Assembly (NCBI RefSeq): GCF_900109945.1 | Contig: NZ_FOBX01000004.1 | Coordinates: forward strand, 62,001 to 126,000 | Direction of reading: 5' to 3' | DNA from: Bradyrhizobium sp. OK095 | GTDB taxonomy: Bacteria > Pseudomonadota > Alphaproteobacteria > Rhizobiales > Xanthobacteraceae | Length of the DNA: 64,000 nt | Shown: piece after piece, positions 54,197 through 63,531 of the stretch | How the letters are laid out: every line of letters begins with the position of its first letter | How positions within the stretch are numbered: position 1 is the first letter of the stretch | Position numbers and translations under genes: made by a program | Notes under the pieces: model-generated | What the model saw: only the letters and a program-made list of their open reading frames with translations | The model's database searches: none | Told to the model about the DNA's origin: nothing

Positions 54197-54967
54197 TTAA
54201 GGCCGTACCCCAGTAGGCTCGTTTGCGCCCAGCAACTCAACCTGTCCCAAGAGACGCACGTCGATACGCGGCCCCACAGTCCCCTCAACCCAGCCCCGGA
54301 CACGAATACGCTTATTTTCCAGGGACTTAAGGGCCACACCGGCGTTTTCGAACGCCGGTAACGCGCGCCTTGAAATAGTCACGGCAAAGCCGCGTGTCCA
54401 GTTCCGTCCGAAGTTGAGGTAGGTCATTGCCCCAGCTTGCCGGACCGACAGGACTTTGCCCTCGACCACCACAAAACGCCCGATCCCGGCCAAAATATCG
54501 TCCGGACTTTCCGCGTTTTTTATGGCCGACGGGTCAGCCCAGTTGCCCTTTTTTTGGCGACGCGCCTCGGCCTCCGCCGCCATCAGGGCCGCCGCGCAGT
54601 CCTTGTCGGTGATTTCAGCGGAGACGATGGCGTCGCCCTGGGCGAGGAGCATGGCCTGCACGGAGGTATCGCTCTCGCCGATGAACATGAACGCGCCCTG
54701 GCGGCCGTAGCGGTCGGGTGTGTCGTCGTTGCTGCGCAGGATGACGTCGCGACCAATGAGCAGCGATGCCAGCGCCTGCTTCGCCGCCGCCGTGGACTCG
54801 ATGCCGGTGAGACGAACCTCGCGGCCGTCGTCGAGACGGACACTGCGCGCATCGACGATCGCCGCCACGCGGCCTTCGCCTTGCGTTTCGAATTGACACG
54901 GCGTGGCGAACGCAGTGCGACCTGCGATGAGGAGAAATGCGACGATGAGGTGAAGTCGTTGCGTCAC
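54197..54967 (-). CDS. Exported thermonuclease-like (SNase-fold) protein
   Basis: 256 residues from GTG 54967; the frame is open to 55120 but the upstream part includes a repeat. Signal peptide core LHLIVAFLLIAGRTAFA. SNase signatures: VDARSVRLDDGREVRLTGIE with the catalytic-type Arg and Glu, then DTPDRYGRQGAFMF and EARRQKKGNWAD. The C-terminal ~100 residues are an extra beta domain (VEGKVLSVRQAGAMTYLNFG). Probable secreted nuclease or nucleic-acid-binding protein; catalytic residues not all certain. Start choice is moderate. Confidence 0.8.
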   Translation of the reverse strand: MTQRLHLIVAFLLIAGRTAFATPCQFETQGEGRVAAIVDARSVRLDDGREVRLTGIESTAAAKQALASLLIGRDVILRSNDDTPDRYGRQGAFMFIGESDTSVQAMLLAQGDAIVSAEITDKDCAAALMAAEAEARRQKKGNWADPSAIKNAESPDDILAGIGRFVVVEGKVLSVRQAGAMTYLNFGRNWTRGFAVTISRRALPAFENAGVALKSLENKRIRVRGWVEGTVGPRIDVRLLGQVELLGANEPTGVRP

Positions 54968-55042
54968 GCGACCCGGACAGGTTGTGGTGTGCCTCAATCT
55001 TAACTCAAGCGTGGCGGGTCGCGAAGAGGTCTCCTCATACTC

Positions 55043-55071
55043 CGTCATTGCTTCGCTGCGCTCGCAATGAC
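55043..55071. repeat. Short palindromic repeat, CATTGCGAGCG family (C)
   Basis: CGTCATTGCTTCGCTGCGCT followed by CGCAATGAC; GTCATTGC and GCAATGAC are the arms. The same family is seen at full length at 56,454. It lies in the space between the divergent SNase and ABC genes. Confidence 0.65.
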
Positions 55072-55243
55072 CATACGGAAACATCTTGCGTCGTTCACCA
55101 TTCCGCTTTGCGGAAAACACAAGGCCGTCGCAACACGCGCACCGCGCTTCTGCTTGCTGCGCTGTCGCGCATGCGGCATGATTGCGGCAACACCAATAAC
55201 CAAGCCGCCGTTAGAGACAGGCGATCAAGGGAGGTCTTTTTCA

Positions 55244-56449
55244 ATGAAGCTTATTTTGTCGGGCATTTTTGCCGCAGCGTTTGCCCTGAGTGCGAGCGCC
55301 GCGCAGGCCCAGGACAAGCCGCCCCTGAAGATCGGCGGTATCCTCGACATGTCGAGCCTGTATGCCGACATCACCGGCCCCGGCAGCGAGACCGCGGCGA
55401 AGATGGCCGTGGAAGATTTTGGTGGCGAGGTGCTCGGACGCAAGATCCAGGTGCTGGCCGCCGACCATCTCAACAAGGCTGATCTGTCGGCCAACATCGC
55501 CCGCGACATGCTCGACAATCAGGGCGTCGAGATGATCTACGACGTCGCGGCTTCCGCGACCGCGCTTGCCGCCGGTGAGATCGCGAAGGCGCGCAACAAG
55601 ATCATCATGTTCAACGGCCCGGGCTCGATCCGTCTCACCAACGAGGCCTGCGGTCCCTACACCATCCATTATGTGTTCGACACTTACGGCCAGGCCAACG
55701 TCACCGGCCTCGCGGCCGTGAAGTCGGGCCTCGACAGCTGGTTCTTCCTCACGGCGGACTATGCCTTCGGTCAGGATCTGGAGAAGGACACCAGCGCCGT
55801 CGTGACCAGGACCGGCGGCAAGGTGCTCGGCGCCGTGCGTCATCCGCTCAACACGTCGGATTTTTCGTCGTTCCTGCTGCAGGCCCAGGCCTCCAAGGCC
55901 AAGGTCATTGGCCTCGCGAACGCCGGCGGCGACACGGTCAACGCCATCAAGCAATCGGCCGAGTTCGGCATCATGAAAGGCGGTCAGAAAGTCTCGCCGC
56001 TGCTCGCTTTCGTCACCGATATCGACTCGATCGGCCTGGAGACGGCGCAAGGGCTGCTGTTGGCAGAGGCCTTCTACTGGGACCTCAACGACGACACGCG
56101 CGCATTCTCGAAGCGCTTCATGGAGCGTATGAAACGGCCGCCGACCTCGGCGCAGGCCGGCGTCTATTCCTCCGTCACACATTATTTGAAGGCCGTGAAG
56201 GCGGCCGGCACGACGGATTCGGCTGCGGTCATGAAGGTGATGAAGGAAACGCCGATCAACGACTTCTTCGCCAAGAACGGCAAGATCCGCGAAGACGGCC
56301 GCATGCTTCACGACATGTACCTGTTCGAGGTGAAGAAGCCGTCGGAGTCGAAGGGCCGATGGGACGATTACAAGCTGCTCGCCACCGTGCCCGGCAGCGA
56401 AGCGTTCCAGTCGCTGGAGCAATCGCGCTGCCCGCTGGTGAAGAAGTAA
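55244..56449 (+). CDS. ABC transporter substrate-binding protein (branched-chain amino acid type)
   Basis: 401 residues from ATG 55244, with AAGGGAGG 8 bases upstream. Signal peptide MKLILSGIFAAAFALSASA cut near AQAQ. The mature part has the Peripla_BP_6 pattern: PLKIGGILDMSSLYADITGP, AADHLNKADLSANIARDMLD and QASKAKVIGLANAGGDTVNA. Rhizobial members bind amino acids, amides, aromatic acids or other organic acids. No permease or ATPase is in the window. The genes downstream suggest a carboxylic substrate. Confidence 0.9.
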   Translation: MKLILSGIFAAAFALSASAAQAQDKPPLKIGGILDMSSLYADITGPGSETAAKMAVEDFGGEVLGRKIQVLAADHLNKADLSANIARDMLDNQGVEMIYDVAASATALAAGEIAKARNKIIMFNGPGSIRLTNEACGPYTIHYVFDTYGQANVTGLAAVKSGLDSWFFLTADYAFGQDLEKDTSAVVTRTGGKVLGAVRHPLNTSDFSSFLLQAQASKAKVIGLANAGGDTVNAIKQSAEFGIMKGGQKVSPLLAFVTDIDSIGLETAQGLLLAEAFYWDLNDDTRAFSKRFMERMKRPPTSAQAGVYSSVTHYLKAVKAAGTTDSAAVMKVMKETPINDFFAKNGKIREDGRMLHDMYLFEVKKPSESKGRWDDYKLLATVPGSEAFQSLEQSRCPLVKK

Positions 56450-56453
56450 GCCT

Positions 56454-56542
56454 CGTCATTGCGAGCGAAGCGAAGCAATCCAGAGATGTTTCCGCAGAGA
56501 CAGTCTGGATTGCTTCGTCGCAAGAGCTCCTCGCAATGACGG
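56454..56542. repeat. Full-length CATTGCGAGCG inverted repeat (C)
   Basis: CGTCATTGCGAGCGAAGCGA with CTGGATTGCTTCG and GCAATGACGG give two hairpin halves around CAGAGATGTTTCCGCAGAGA. It lies between the ABC gene and the enoyl-CoA hydratase gene. Confidence 0.85.
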
Positions 56543-56579
56543 TGTGATCTCGATCAAACAACAACAAGGGAGACGCCCC

Positions 56580-57368
56580 ATGAACGACATGGTCCTGCAA
56601 AAGCTCGAAGGCGGGCTGCTCACCATCACGATGAACCGTCCCGAGCGGAAGAACGCGCTCAATCCCGAGATGGTCGCAGGATTGGTCGAGGCGGCGCGAC
56701 GCGCGGCCGACGATCCCGAGGTGCGCGCGGTGCTGTTCAAGGGCGCCGGCGGCTCATTCTGCGTCGGCGGTGACGTCAAGTCGATGGCGGCGGGCCGTGC
56801 GCCGCTGCCGTTCGAGGTGAAGATGGCAAACCTGCGCCGCGGCATGGAGGTCTCACGCATCCTGCACCAGATGCCGAAGCCCGTGGTGGCGCAGCTCGAC
56901 GGCGCGGCGGCCGGTGCCGGCCTCTCGATGGCACTGTCGTGCGATCTGCGTATCGCCAGCGAATCCTGCAAGATCACCACCGCCTTCGCAAAGGTCGGCT
57001 TCTCCGGCGATTACGGCGGCACCTATTTCCTGACCCAGCTCATCGGCAGCGCGCGGGCGCGCGAGCTTTACCTGACCTCGCCGGTGCTGACCGCCAAGGA
57101 AGCCCATGCGATCGGCATGGTGACGAAGGTCGTGCCTGACGCTGAAATCGACGCGGCCGCACACGAGCTCGCGCTGTCGCTGGCGCAAGGGCCGTCGATC
57201 GCGCTCGGCTTCATCAAGCGCAACATCAACAATGCCGAGCATCTGGCACTGGAGGACTGCTTCGACGGTGAGGCGATCCATCACACCCGCTGCAGCGACA
57301 CCGAGGATCACAAGGAGGCTGCAAAAGCTTTCGTCGAGAAGCGCAAGCCGGCTTTCAAGGGCGCATGA
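56580..57368 (+). CDS. Enoyl-CoA hydratase/isomerase family protein
   Basis: 262 residues from ATG 56580 (AAGGGAG upstream). Crotonase signatures: MNRPERKNALNPEMV, GAGGSFCVGGDVKSMA (CoA oxyanion hole), QLDGAAAGAGLSMALSCDLR and FAKVGFSGDYGGTYFLTQ. Position ~105-140 shows the second active-site region, but the two catalytic Glu of true hydratases are not clearly both present (FSGDYG), so isomerase or dehalogenase-like action is possible. Its TGA overlaps the next ATG by 4 bases. Confidence 0.92.
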   Translation: MNDMVLQKLEGGLLTITMNRPERKNALNPEMVAGLVEAARRAADDPEVRAVLFKGAGGSFCVGGDVKSMAAGRAPLPFEVKMANLRRGMEVSRILHQMPKPVVAQLDGAAAGAGLSMALSCDLRIASESCKITTAFAKVGFSGDYGGTYFLTQLIGSARARELYLTSPVLTAKEAHAIGMVTKVVPDAEIDAAAHELALSLAQGPSIALGFIKRNINNAEHLALEDCFDGEAIHHTRCSDTEDHKEAAKAFVEKRKPAFKGA

Positions 57369-58117
57369 CCATGGCGCCCTATATGCGGCTGCGGCAGATC
57401 TGTCTCGTCGCGCCGCAGCTGGCGCCCGCCATCTCCGACATCGCCGGGATCATGGGCCTCGCCGTCTGCTACCAGGACGGCAATGTCGCGAAATACGGCC
57501 TGGAGAACGCGCTGCTTCCGGTCGACACCATCATGCTGGAGGTGGTCGCTCCGTTCCAGGACGGCACCACGGCCGGCCGCTTCATCGAGAAGACCGGCGG
57601 CCGCGGCGGCTACATGGCGATCTTTTGCTGCAACGATCCGGACGAGCGCGGTCGAAATGCCAACGCGATCGGTGTGCGCACGGCGAACGTGATCGACCAC
57701 GCGCCCTATCACGGCGTCCAGCTCCACCCCCGCGACTGCCGCGCCGCCTTCATCGAGTTCAACCACACCGAAGGCAGCGACGATATTTTGGGCGCGTATC
57801 CGCCGGCCGGGCCGGACTGGCAAAACTTCATCCGCAAGGATGTGACGCAGGCGCTGACGGGCGTGGAGATGCAGAGCCCGGATCCGATAGGGCTGGCTGA
57901 GCATTGGGGGAAGATCATCGGGGTTGCGGCTGAAGGCTCCGAATTGAAGCTGCCCAACGCAATTTTTCGCTTCGTGAAGGGTGCCAGCGAGATCATGAGC
58001 GCGCTGGAGTTTCGTGTGGCTGACGTTGCCCAGGTGCTGCACGCCGCCAGGGCGAAGGGGCTCGCTGTGGCGGGCAACGAGTTTTTGCTGGGTGGGGTGA
58101 CGTTCCGCTTGAGTTGA
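57365..58117 (+). CDS. VOC-superfamily (glyoxalase-like) protein
   Basis: 250 residues. Two imperfect beta-alpha-beta modules: LRQICLVAPQLAPAISDIAG at the start, and PIGLAEHWGKIIGVAAEGSE near 178, the pseudo-two-fold of VOC proteins (lactoylglutathione lyase-like or extradiol dioxygenase fold). Ring-cleavage or epimerase type cannot be chosen by motif. ATG overlaps the enoyl-CoA hydratase stop, so it is probably coupled to it in a degradation pathway. Confidence 0.8.
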   Translation: MTMAPYMRLRQICLVAPQLAPAISDIAGIMGLAVCYQDGNVAKYGLENALLPVDTIMLEVVAPFQDGTTAGRFIEKTGGRGGYMAIFCCNDPDERGRNANAIGVRTANVIDHAPYHGVQLHPRDCRAAFIEFNHTEGSDDILGAYPPAGPDWQNFIRKDVTQALTGVEMQSPDPIGLAEHWGKIIGVAAEGSELKLPNAIFRFVKGASEIMSALEFRVADVAQVLHAARAKGLAVAGNEFLLGGVTFRLS

Positions 58118-58132
58118 TTGCTTTGCAGTGAT

Positions 58133-58259
58133 CCGTCACCCTGAGGTGCTCGCCTCTTCGGCGAGCCTCGAAGGGCGACGGCCGGCGGCGGGGCCGCTCA
58201 TCCTTCGAAGCTCCCCGCACGGTGCTGCGCACCGAGCGGCTCGCACCTCAGGATGACGG
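58133..58259. repeat. Long inverted repeat, CATCCTGAGG family (B)
   Basis: Left arm CGTCACCCTGAGGTGCTCGC, right arm GCTCGCACCTCAGGATGACG, with inner hairpins (CTCTTCGGCGAG and GCACGGTGCTGCGCACCG). Same family as 6,485 and 18,133; it fills the gap between the VOC and acyl-CoA synthetase genes. Confidence 0.85.
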
Positions 58260-58307
58260 GGTAGAGAGTGCGGCGGGCTCACGAAGAGCAAGAAGGGAAC
58301 ACCCAAC

Positions 58308-60422
58308 ATGCCGCATCCGCTCGACAGCTTCTTCGCACCCGCAAGCATCGCGCTGATCGGCGCCTCCAGGGATCACGAGAAGATTCCGGGGCGGTTGCTG
58401 TCGATGCTGCGCAAGAACGAGTATCCCGGAAAAATCTATCCGGTGAACCCGAACTACGCCGATATCGACGGTCTCGCCTGCTACAAATCGATCGCTGAGA
58501 TCGGCGCGCCGATCGATCTCGCCGTCATTATCATCCCGGCCCGTGCGGTGCTTGCCGCGCTCGAGCAATGCGCCGCCGCCGGCGTGAAGAACGCCGTCAT
58601 CATCTCTTCCGGCTTTGCCGAAGAGGGCGGCGACAGCGCGGCGATGCAGGACGCGATCGCGGCGCTGGCCAGGCGCACGGGCATGCGGATCTCAGGTCCG
58701 AATGCCGAGGGCTTTTTCAGCCAGGTGCAGCGCGTGGCGGCAACGTTCAGCCCCGCTGTGGACGTCAAGCCTGATGTCGTGCCGCTGGTCGCCACGACAA
58801 GACGGATCGGCATCGTCGCGCAGAGCGGCGGCATCGGCTTTGCCTACTATCACCGCGCCAAGGCCCTCGGCATCGCGGTGAGCTATGTCGTCAGTGCAGG
58901 CAATGAATCCGATCTCGGCGCCGGAGAGTTTCTCGATTACATGGTGCAGGACGCCGCGACCGACGTGATCCTGCTGTTCATCGAGGGCATCCGCGACGTC
59001 GACAAATTTCTTGCTGCGGCACAGCGCGCAGCGGAGATGAAAAAGCCCGTCATCGTCACAAAAGTTGGCCGCTCCGGCGCAGGCGAGCGCGCCGCGGCCT
59101 CGCACACCGCGAGCATGGCCGGCTGGTCGGCGGCCTATGACGCCGTGTTCGCGAAATACGGTTTTATCGTTTCCAACGATCTCGACGAGGCGCTGACGAT
59201 CGCGGCGGTGCTCGCGAGCAATCCGCTCCCGAAAGGAGACCGGGTCGCAGTGGTGACGGTGTCGGGTGGCGCAGGCATCTGGGGTGCCGATGCCGTGGCA
59301 CTCCATGGTCTAGGGGTTCCGGAGCTTTCGGAAGCGGTGCAGGCTGATATCAAGAAGCTGATGCCGTCCTACGGCAGCGCGCGCAATCCAATTGACGTCA
59401 CCGCGCAAGGCGTCACCTCGGGCGGTCTACAAAAGAGCGTTGATCTGCTGACGGCATCCGACGAGGTCGACGCAGTCCTGGTCCTGCTGTCGCTATCGAG
59501 CGAAGTGCGCAGGCCGTTCAAGGAGGCTGAGCTGAAGCCGGTGCTGGCGGCGCAGAAGAAGCCGGTGCTGTTCTATTCCTACACGGTGCCGTCGGATTTC
59601 GCCCGGCACGATCTCGCGAAATCCGGTGTCGTGGTGCTCTCGGGCCTCACCCATGCCGGCGTCGCCTTGCGGCAGATCGTCGACTACGCGCAGTTCAGCT
59701 TGCTGGCGCCCGCGGACGAAGCGCGGCTGCCGGCGCGCGATCTCTCCGCGCATCTGACCTCGCCGGTGCTGTCGGAGGCGGACAGCAAGGCGTTGCTCCG
59801 CGCCGCCGGCATCGCGCTGCCGGATGAGGTGCTGGTCAAGGACAAGAGCGAGCTTGATGCGGCGGTCGCCCGCGTTGGCTTTCCGCTGGTGATGAAGGTC
59901 CAATCGCCCGATATTGCGCACAAGAGCGAGGTCGGCGGCGTGCGCGTCAACATCACCACCAAGGGCGAGGTGTTTCTGACGTTCGAGGCCCTGCTCAACA
60001 ATGCACGGAAGCATCGGCCGGAGGCAACGATCCAGGGCGTGCTGATCGGGGCGATGGCCAAGAAGGGTGTCGAGATCATCATTGGCACGATGACAGACAA
60101 GACGTTTGGGCCGATGGTGATGGTCGGGCTCGGCGGCGTTATCACCGAGTTGTTTCGCGACGTCGTCTACCGCCCCGCGCCTGTCATTGCGGAGGAGGCG
60201 GACGCGATGCTGGCGGGCCTGAAGGCTGCACCGCTGCTGAACGGATTTCGCGGAGCGGCGAAGGCGGATGTTTCGGCGCTGGCGCAGTTGATCGCGGATA
60301 TCTCAGTGCTCGCCGCGCGACATGCGGCGGAGATTGCTGAGATCGAGCTCAATCCGGTGCTGGTGCATCCGGAAGGGCAAGGCGTGACGATCGTCGATGC
60401 GTTGGTGGTGGGGCGCGGTTAA
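58308..60422 (+). CDS. NDP-forming acyl-CoA synthetase (acetate-CoA ligase family)
   Basis: 704 residues. CoA-binding domain: FFAPASIALIGASRDHEKIP, then YPVNPNYADIDGLACYKSI and GIVAQSGGIGFAYYHRAKAL (phosphohistidine loop), and at the end the ATP-grasp domain: LSEADSKALLRAAGIALPDE, MKVQSPDIAHKSEVGGVRV and EIELNPVLVHPEGQG. This domain order (alpha fused to beta) is the bifunctional type that forms acyl-CoA with an ADP-linked ligase. Probably activates the acid degraded by the neighbouring enzymes. Start ATG 58308. Confidence 0.93.
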   Translation: MPHPLDSFFAPASIALIGASRDHEKIPGRLLSMLRKNEYPGKIYPVNPNYADIDGLACYKSIAEIGAPIDLAVIIIPARAVLAALEQCAAAGVKNAVIISSGFAEEGGDSAAMQDAIAALARRTGMRISGPNAEGFFSQVQRVAATFSPAVDVKPDVVPLVATTRRIGIVAQSGGIGFAYYHRAKALGIAVSYVVSAGNESDLGAGEFLDYMVQDAATDVILLFIEGIRDVDKFLAAAQRAAEMKKPVIVTKVGRSGAGERAAASHTASMAGWSAAYDAVFAKYGFIVSNDLDEALTIAAVLASNPLPKGDRVAVVTVSGGAGIWGADAVALHGLGVPELSEAVQADIKKLMPSYGSARNPIDVTAQGVTSGGLQKSVDLLTASDEVDAVLVLLSLSSEVRRPFKEAELKPVLAAQKKPVLFYSYTVPSDFARHDLAKSGVVVLSGLTHAGVALRQIVDYAQFSLLAPADEARLPARDLSAHLTSPVLSEADSKALLRAAGIALPDEVLVKDKSELDAAVARVGFPLVMKVQSPDIAHKSEVGGVRVNITTKGEVFLTFEALLNNARKHRPEATIQGVLIGAMAKKGVEIIIGTMTDKTFGPMVMVGLGGVITELFRDVVYRPAPVIAEEADAMLAGLKAAPLLNGFRGAAKADVSALAQLIADISVLAARHAAEIAEIELNPVLVHPEGQGVTIVDALVVGRG

Positions 60423-60455
60423 ACCTTCTCCCACAAGGGGAGAAGGAAGAAGAGA

Positions 60456-61274
60456 CTACCGCCCCTTGAAATTCGCCGCGCGGCGCTCTTCCGTCGCCTT
60501 CACGCCTTCCCTGAAATCTTCCGTCGCACGCAGTCGCGTTTGCTCGGCGAGCTCGTGGTTGGTCTGGGCCATGACGCGGTCCGCCAATCCGGCGCGCATC
60601 GTGGCGCGGGTGGAGAGCAGGCCGAGCGGGGAGCATTCGGCGATTTCGCCGGCGAGCTTCATCGCGGCTGACTTGACCTGGTCCTGCGGCACCAGCTCGT
60701 TGGCGAGGCCCCATTTGACGGCCTCTTCGCCGGTGACGCGACGGCTGGTGTAGAACATCAGCTCGGCGTTGTTCTTGCCGATCAGCTCCGGCAGCGTCGT
60801 CGTCAGGCCGAAGCCGGGATGGAAGCCGAGTTTTGTAAAATTCGCGGCGAAGCGCGCTTCGGGGCAGGTGACGCGGAAATCCGCCGATACGGCGAGCCCG
60901 AGGCCGCCGCCGATGGCTGCGCCCTGCACGGCTGCGACGATCGGCTTCTTGGCGCGGAAGATGCGCACGGCCTGGATGTAGAGATGGTTGATCGCGCCAA
61001 GGCTGTCGGCCGGATCGCCTTTTGCGGCTTTATCGGCCTCGCGCGCCTCCTGCTCCTGCCGCGCCGGATCTTTGAAATTGGCGCCGGCGCAGAACGCCTT
61101 GCCTTGCGCCGAGAGTACCGAGGCGCGGATTTCGATGTCTCGGTCGAATTCGTCGAGCGCATCCGCGATCTGGTTGATCAGCGAGATATCGAAGAAATTC
61201 AGCGGGGGCCTGCGGATCTCGATGGTGCCGACGTGCCCGACCTTCTCGACGCCGATATCTTTATAGGTGCTCAT
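60456..61274 (-). CDS. Enoyl-CoA hydratase/isomerase family protein
   Basis: 272 residues. IRRPPLNFFDISLINQIADA, LSAQGKAFCAGANFKDPARQ (the oxyanion-hole region), VQGAAIGGGLGLAVSADFRV and FHPGFGLTTTLPELIGKNNA are crotonase signatures. Start ATG 61274. Third gene of the minus-strand group, 15 bases after the acyl-CoA dehydrogenase stop. A short hairpin CCTTCTCCCACAAGGGGAGAAGG at 60,425 separates it from the convergent synthetase. Confidence 0.93.
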   Translation of the reverse strand: MSTYKDIGVEKVGHVGTIEIRRPPLNFFDISLINQIADALDEFDRDIEIRASVLSAQGKAFCAGANFKDPARQEQEAREADKAAKGDPADSLGAINHLYIQAVRIFRAKKPIVAAVQGAAIGGGLGLAVSADFRVTCPEARFAANFTKLGFHPGFGLTTTLPELIGKNNAELMFYTSRRVTGEEAVKWGLANELVPQDQVKSAAMKLAGEIAECSPLGLLSTRATMRAGLADRVMAQTNHELAEQTRLRATEDFREGVKATEERRAANFKGR

Positions 61275-61289
61275 GATGTCCTCGACAGT

Positions 61290-62450
61290 TTAGCGGAGCC
61301 CAAGTCCGCGCGCGATGATGCCGCGCAGCACTTCCGTGGTGCCGCCCTGGATGGTGAGTTTCGGTGCGGTCTTGATGGCGAAGTCGAGCTGCCGCTCCAG
61401 CGTCTCGCGGTTGGTCGCGGTCTCCTCGACGAAGGCGGCAAGGTCGCGCACGCGGTGCGGAAGCTGCTGCTCCCAGACCGTGCCGATGTCCTTGACGATG
61501 GACGCTTCGACGACCGGCTCCTTGCCGGCCTGCAGCATGCCGGCGACCGAGACCGACATCCGGCGCATGGTGTGGAGCTGCGCCACGAGCCGGCCGATGC
61601 CTTCGGCGCTGCGGGTATCCGGGTTGGGCCCTACCGCGCGCACCAGTTCGGTCAGCACGTAATAGGTTTCGAGGAAGCGCTCGGGGCCGGAGCGCTCATA
61701 GGCGAGCTCGCTCGTCGCCTGCTTCCAGGCGCCGTCGACTTCGCCGAGCACGTGATCCTCGGGGACGAAGAAGTCGGTGAAAACGACCTCGTTGAATTCG
61801 TGCTGGCCGGTAATCTGGCCGATCGGGTTCACCTGAATGCCCGGCTGCTTCATCTTGACCAAAAACTGCGTCAGGCCGTGACGACGGTTTTCCTTGGTCG
61901 GCTGTGAGGTCCGGAAAATCGCGATCATGTAGTCGGCGATATGCGCCGACGAGGTCCAGATTTTTGTGCCGTTGATGAGATAGCCGCCGTCGGTCTTGGT
62001 CGCGCGGGTCTTTGCGGCGAACAGGTCGGAGCCGGAGTTCGGCTCGCTCATGCCGATGGCAAAGCAGATCTCGCCGCGGCAGATCCGCGGCAGGATGTCC
62101 ATCTTGATGTTTTCAGGCGCGTATTTGATCAGCACCGGCCCGCTCTGGCGGTCGGCGACGAAGAAGCGCCGCGTGGGCGCGTTGGCGACCCGCATCTCTT
62201 CGGTCACCACGTAGCGTTCGAGGAAGGAGCGCTCCTGGCCGCCATATTTCTTCGGCCAGGTCATGCCGAGCCAGCCCTTGGCGCCGACCCGGCGGGAAAA
62301 TTCCGGCGCGTCGGTGTCTTCGCGGTTGGGCTTGTGCGGATCGAAAGTGCCGGCGGCGATTTCCTCGGCGAGGAACGCGCGCACTTCCTTGCGCAGTTGC
62401 TCGCATTTTTCGGGCAGGCGGATCGGATCGAAACGGAGGGCAGCGGTCAT
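61290..62450 (-). CDS. Acyl-CoA dehydrogenase (large-subunit-like)
   Basis: 386 residues from ATG 62450. Signature AIGMSEPNSGSDLFAAKTRA contains the FAD/substrate loop, and NGTKIWTSSAHIADYMIAIF the second. The end LTIQGGTTEVLRGIIARGLG with GGTTEVLR is the usual finish. Active-site Glu position not placed. It precedes the enoyl-CoA hydratase gene and follows a second dehydrogenase, 16 bases apart. Such pairs resemble pimeloyl-CoA dehydrogenase large and small subunits (PimC/PimD) in Rhodopseudomonas. Confidence 0.9.
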   Translation of the reverse strand: MTAALRFDPIRLPEKCEQLRKEVRAFLAEEIAAGTFDPHKPNREDTDAPEFSRRVGAKGWLGMTWPKKYGGQERSFLERYVVTEEMRVANAPTRRFFVADRQSGPVLIKYAPENIKMDILPRICRGEICFAIGMSEPNSGSDLFAAKTRATKTDGGYLINGTKIWTSSAHIADYMIAIFRTSQPTKENRRHGLTQFLVKMKQPGIQVNPIGQITGQHEFNEVVFTDFFVPEDHVLGEVDGAWKQATSELAYERSGPERFLETYYVLTELVRAVGPNPDTRSAEGIGRLVAQLHTMRRMSVSVAGMLQAGKEPVVEASIVKDIGTVWEQQLPHRVRDLAAFVEETATNRETLERQLDFAIKTAPKLTIQGGTTEVLRGIIARGLGLR

Positions 62451-62466
62451 GTGTTTCGTCCCCTGA

Positions 62467-63531
62467 TCAGCGCGAAGCCACGAGCGGCCACAATTCGTCG
62501 GCGCCACGATTTGCGACGAGCTTGCCGAGCTCGACGGCCCAGTGGCTCTCCGAGCCGAAATCGTCGCGCCATGCCAGCGCTCGCAGCGAATAGCGATGCA
62601 GGATGTGCTCGCTGGTGAAGCCGATCGCGCCATGCACCTGATGCGCGATGGCGCCGCCCTTTTCGGCAGCTTCCGCGCAACGGATCTTTGCGGAGGCGGC
62701 CTCGAGGTAGACCTCGTCGTCGAACGATTGTGCATTGGCGATGGCGTCGGCTGCGGACGTCGCAGCCGCAAGAGCTGCGGCGGATTCGCCGGCGAGGCGG
62801 GCGAGATTGTGCTGCACCGCCTGAAACTTCGAGATCTTCTTCTCGAAGGCAACGCGCTCGTTGGAATAGCGCACGGAGATGTCGAGCAGGGATTCCAGCG
62901 CGCCCGCGATCTGAAGGCTGCGTGCGACGCCGCCCATCAGCATCATCGTGGTCTGGTCAAAGCCTTTCGGCGCGGCCTTGATGGTGACGGGCTGGACCTT
63001 GTCGAGCGTGACGGTGTCGCTGTGGTCGTAGCCGACATTAAGGCCGGATTCGATGCGGCTCTTGCTCGCATCGATCAGCGCGATGGAAACACCGTCCTTG
63101 CCGTGCGCGAGCACCGCAAAATGTTTTGCGGCTTTTGCAAAGGGCACGCCGCGGCAGCGGCCGGAGAGCGCGCCATCGGCATCGAGGGTGACTCGATCCT
63201 TTGGAGACGAAGGCAGCACCGTCATCTCGCCTTCGGGCGAGGCAATCTTCGCCTGTGTCAGCAGCCAGCCTGCGAGCATGGTCTCGGCCAGGGGAACCGC
63301 AACCGCAAAGCGGCCGGCGGCGTTGAGCAGCGCAAAACCGTCGGCAAGGCTCGCGCCGGAGCCGCCGAGATCATCCGGCACCCAGGACAACGGCAAGCCA
63401 GCCTCGGTCAGCGCCTGCCATAGCGGCGCCTGCCACGAATCCTTCTTGTCGTTGTTGATCTCTTGCGGATCGGCGAGATCGGCGAAGATTTTTTCCGCGG
63501 TCTCGACGACGATATTGTCACTCTCCGCCAC
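62467..63531 (-). CDS. Acyl-CoA dehydrogenase (small-subunit-like)
   Basis: 354 residues from GTG 63531 (GGGAACGC upstream); the open frame extends to 63672 with unrelated Arg-rich sequence. Family features: PDDLGGSGASLADGFALLNA near the N-terminus, then FDQTTMMLMGGVARSLQIAG and QVHGAIGFTSEHILHRYSLR. It is shorter than its neighbour and lacks the GGTTEVLR-type end. The pair likely forms a heteromeric enzyme (inference). First gene of the minus-strand set. Confidence 0.85.
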   Translation of the reverse strand: MAESDNIVVETAEKIFADLADPQEINNDKKDSWQAPLWQALTEAGLPLSWVPDDLGGSGASLADGFALLNAAGRFAVAVPLAETMLAGWLLTQAKIASPEGEMTVLPSSPKDRVTLDADGALSGRCRGVPFAKAAKHFAVLAHGKDGVSIALIDASKSRIESGLNVGYDHSDTVTLDKVQPVTIKAAPKGFDQTTMMLMGGVARSLQIAGALESLLDISVRYSNERVAFEKKISKFQAVQHNLARLAGESAAALAAATSAADAIANAQSFDDEVYLEAASAKIRCAEAAEKGGAIAHQVHGAIGFTSEHILHRYSLRALAWRDDFGSESHWAVELGKLVANRGADELWPLVASR

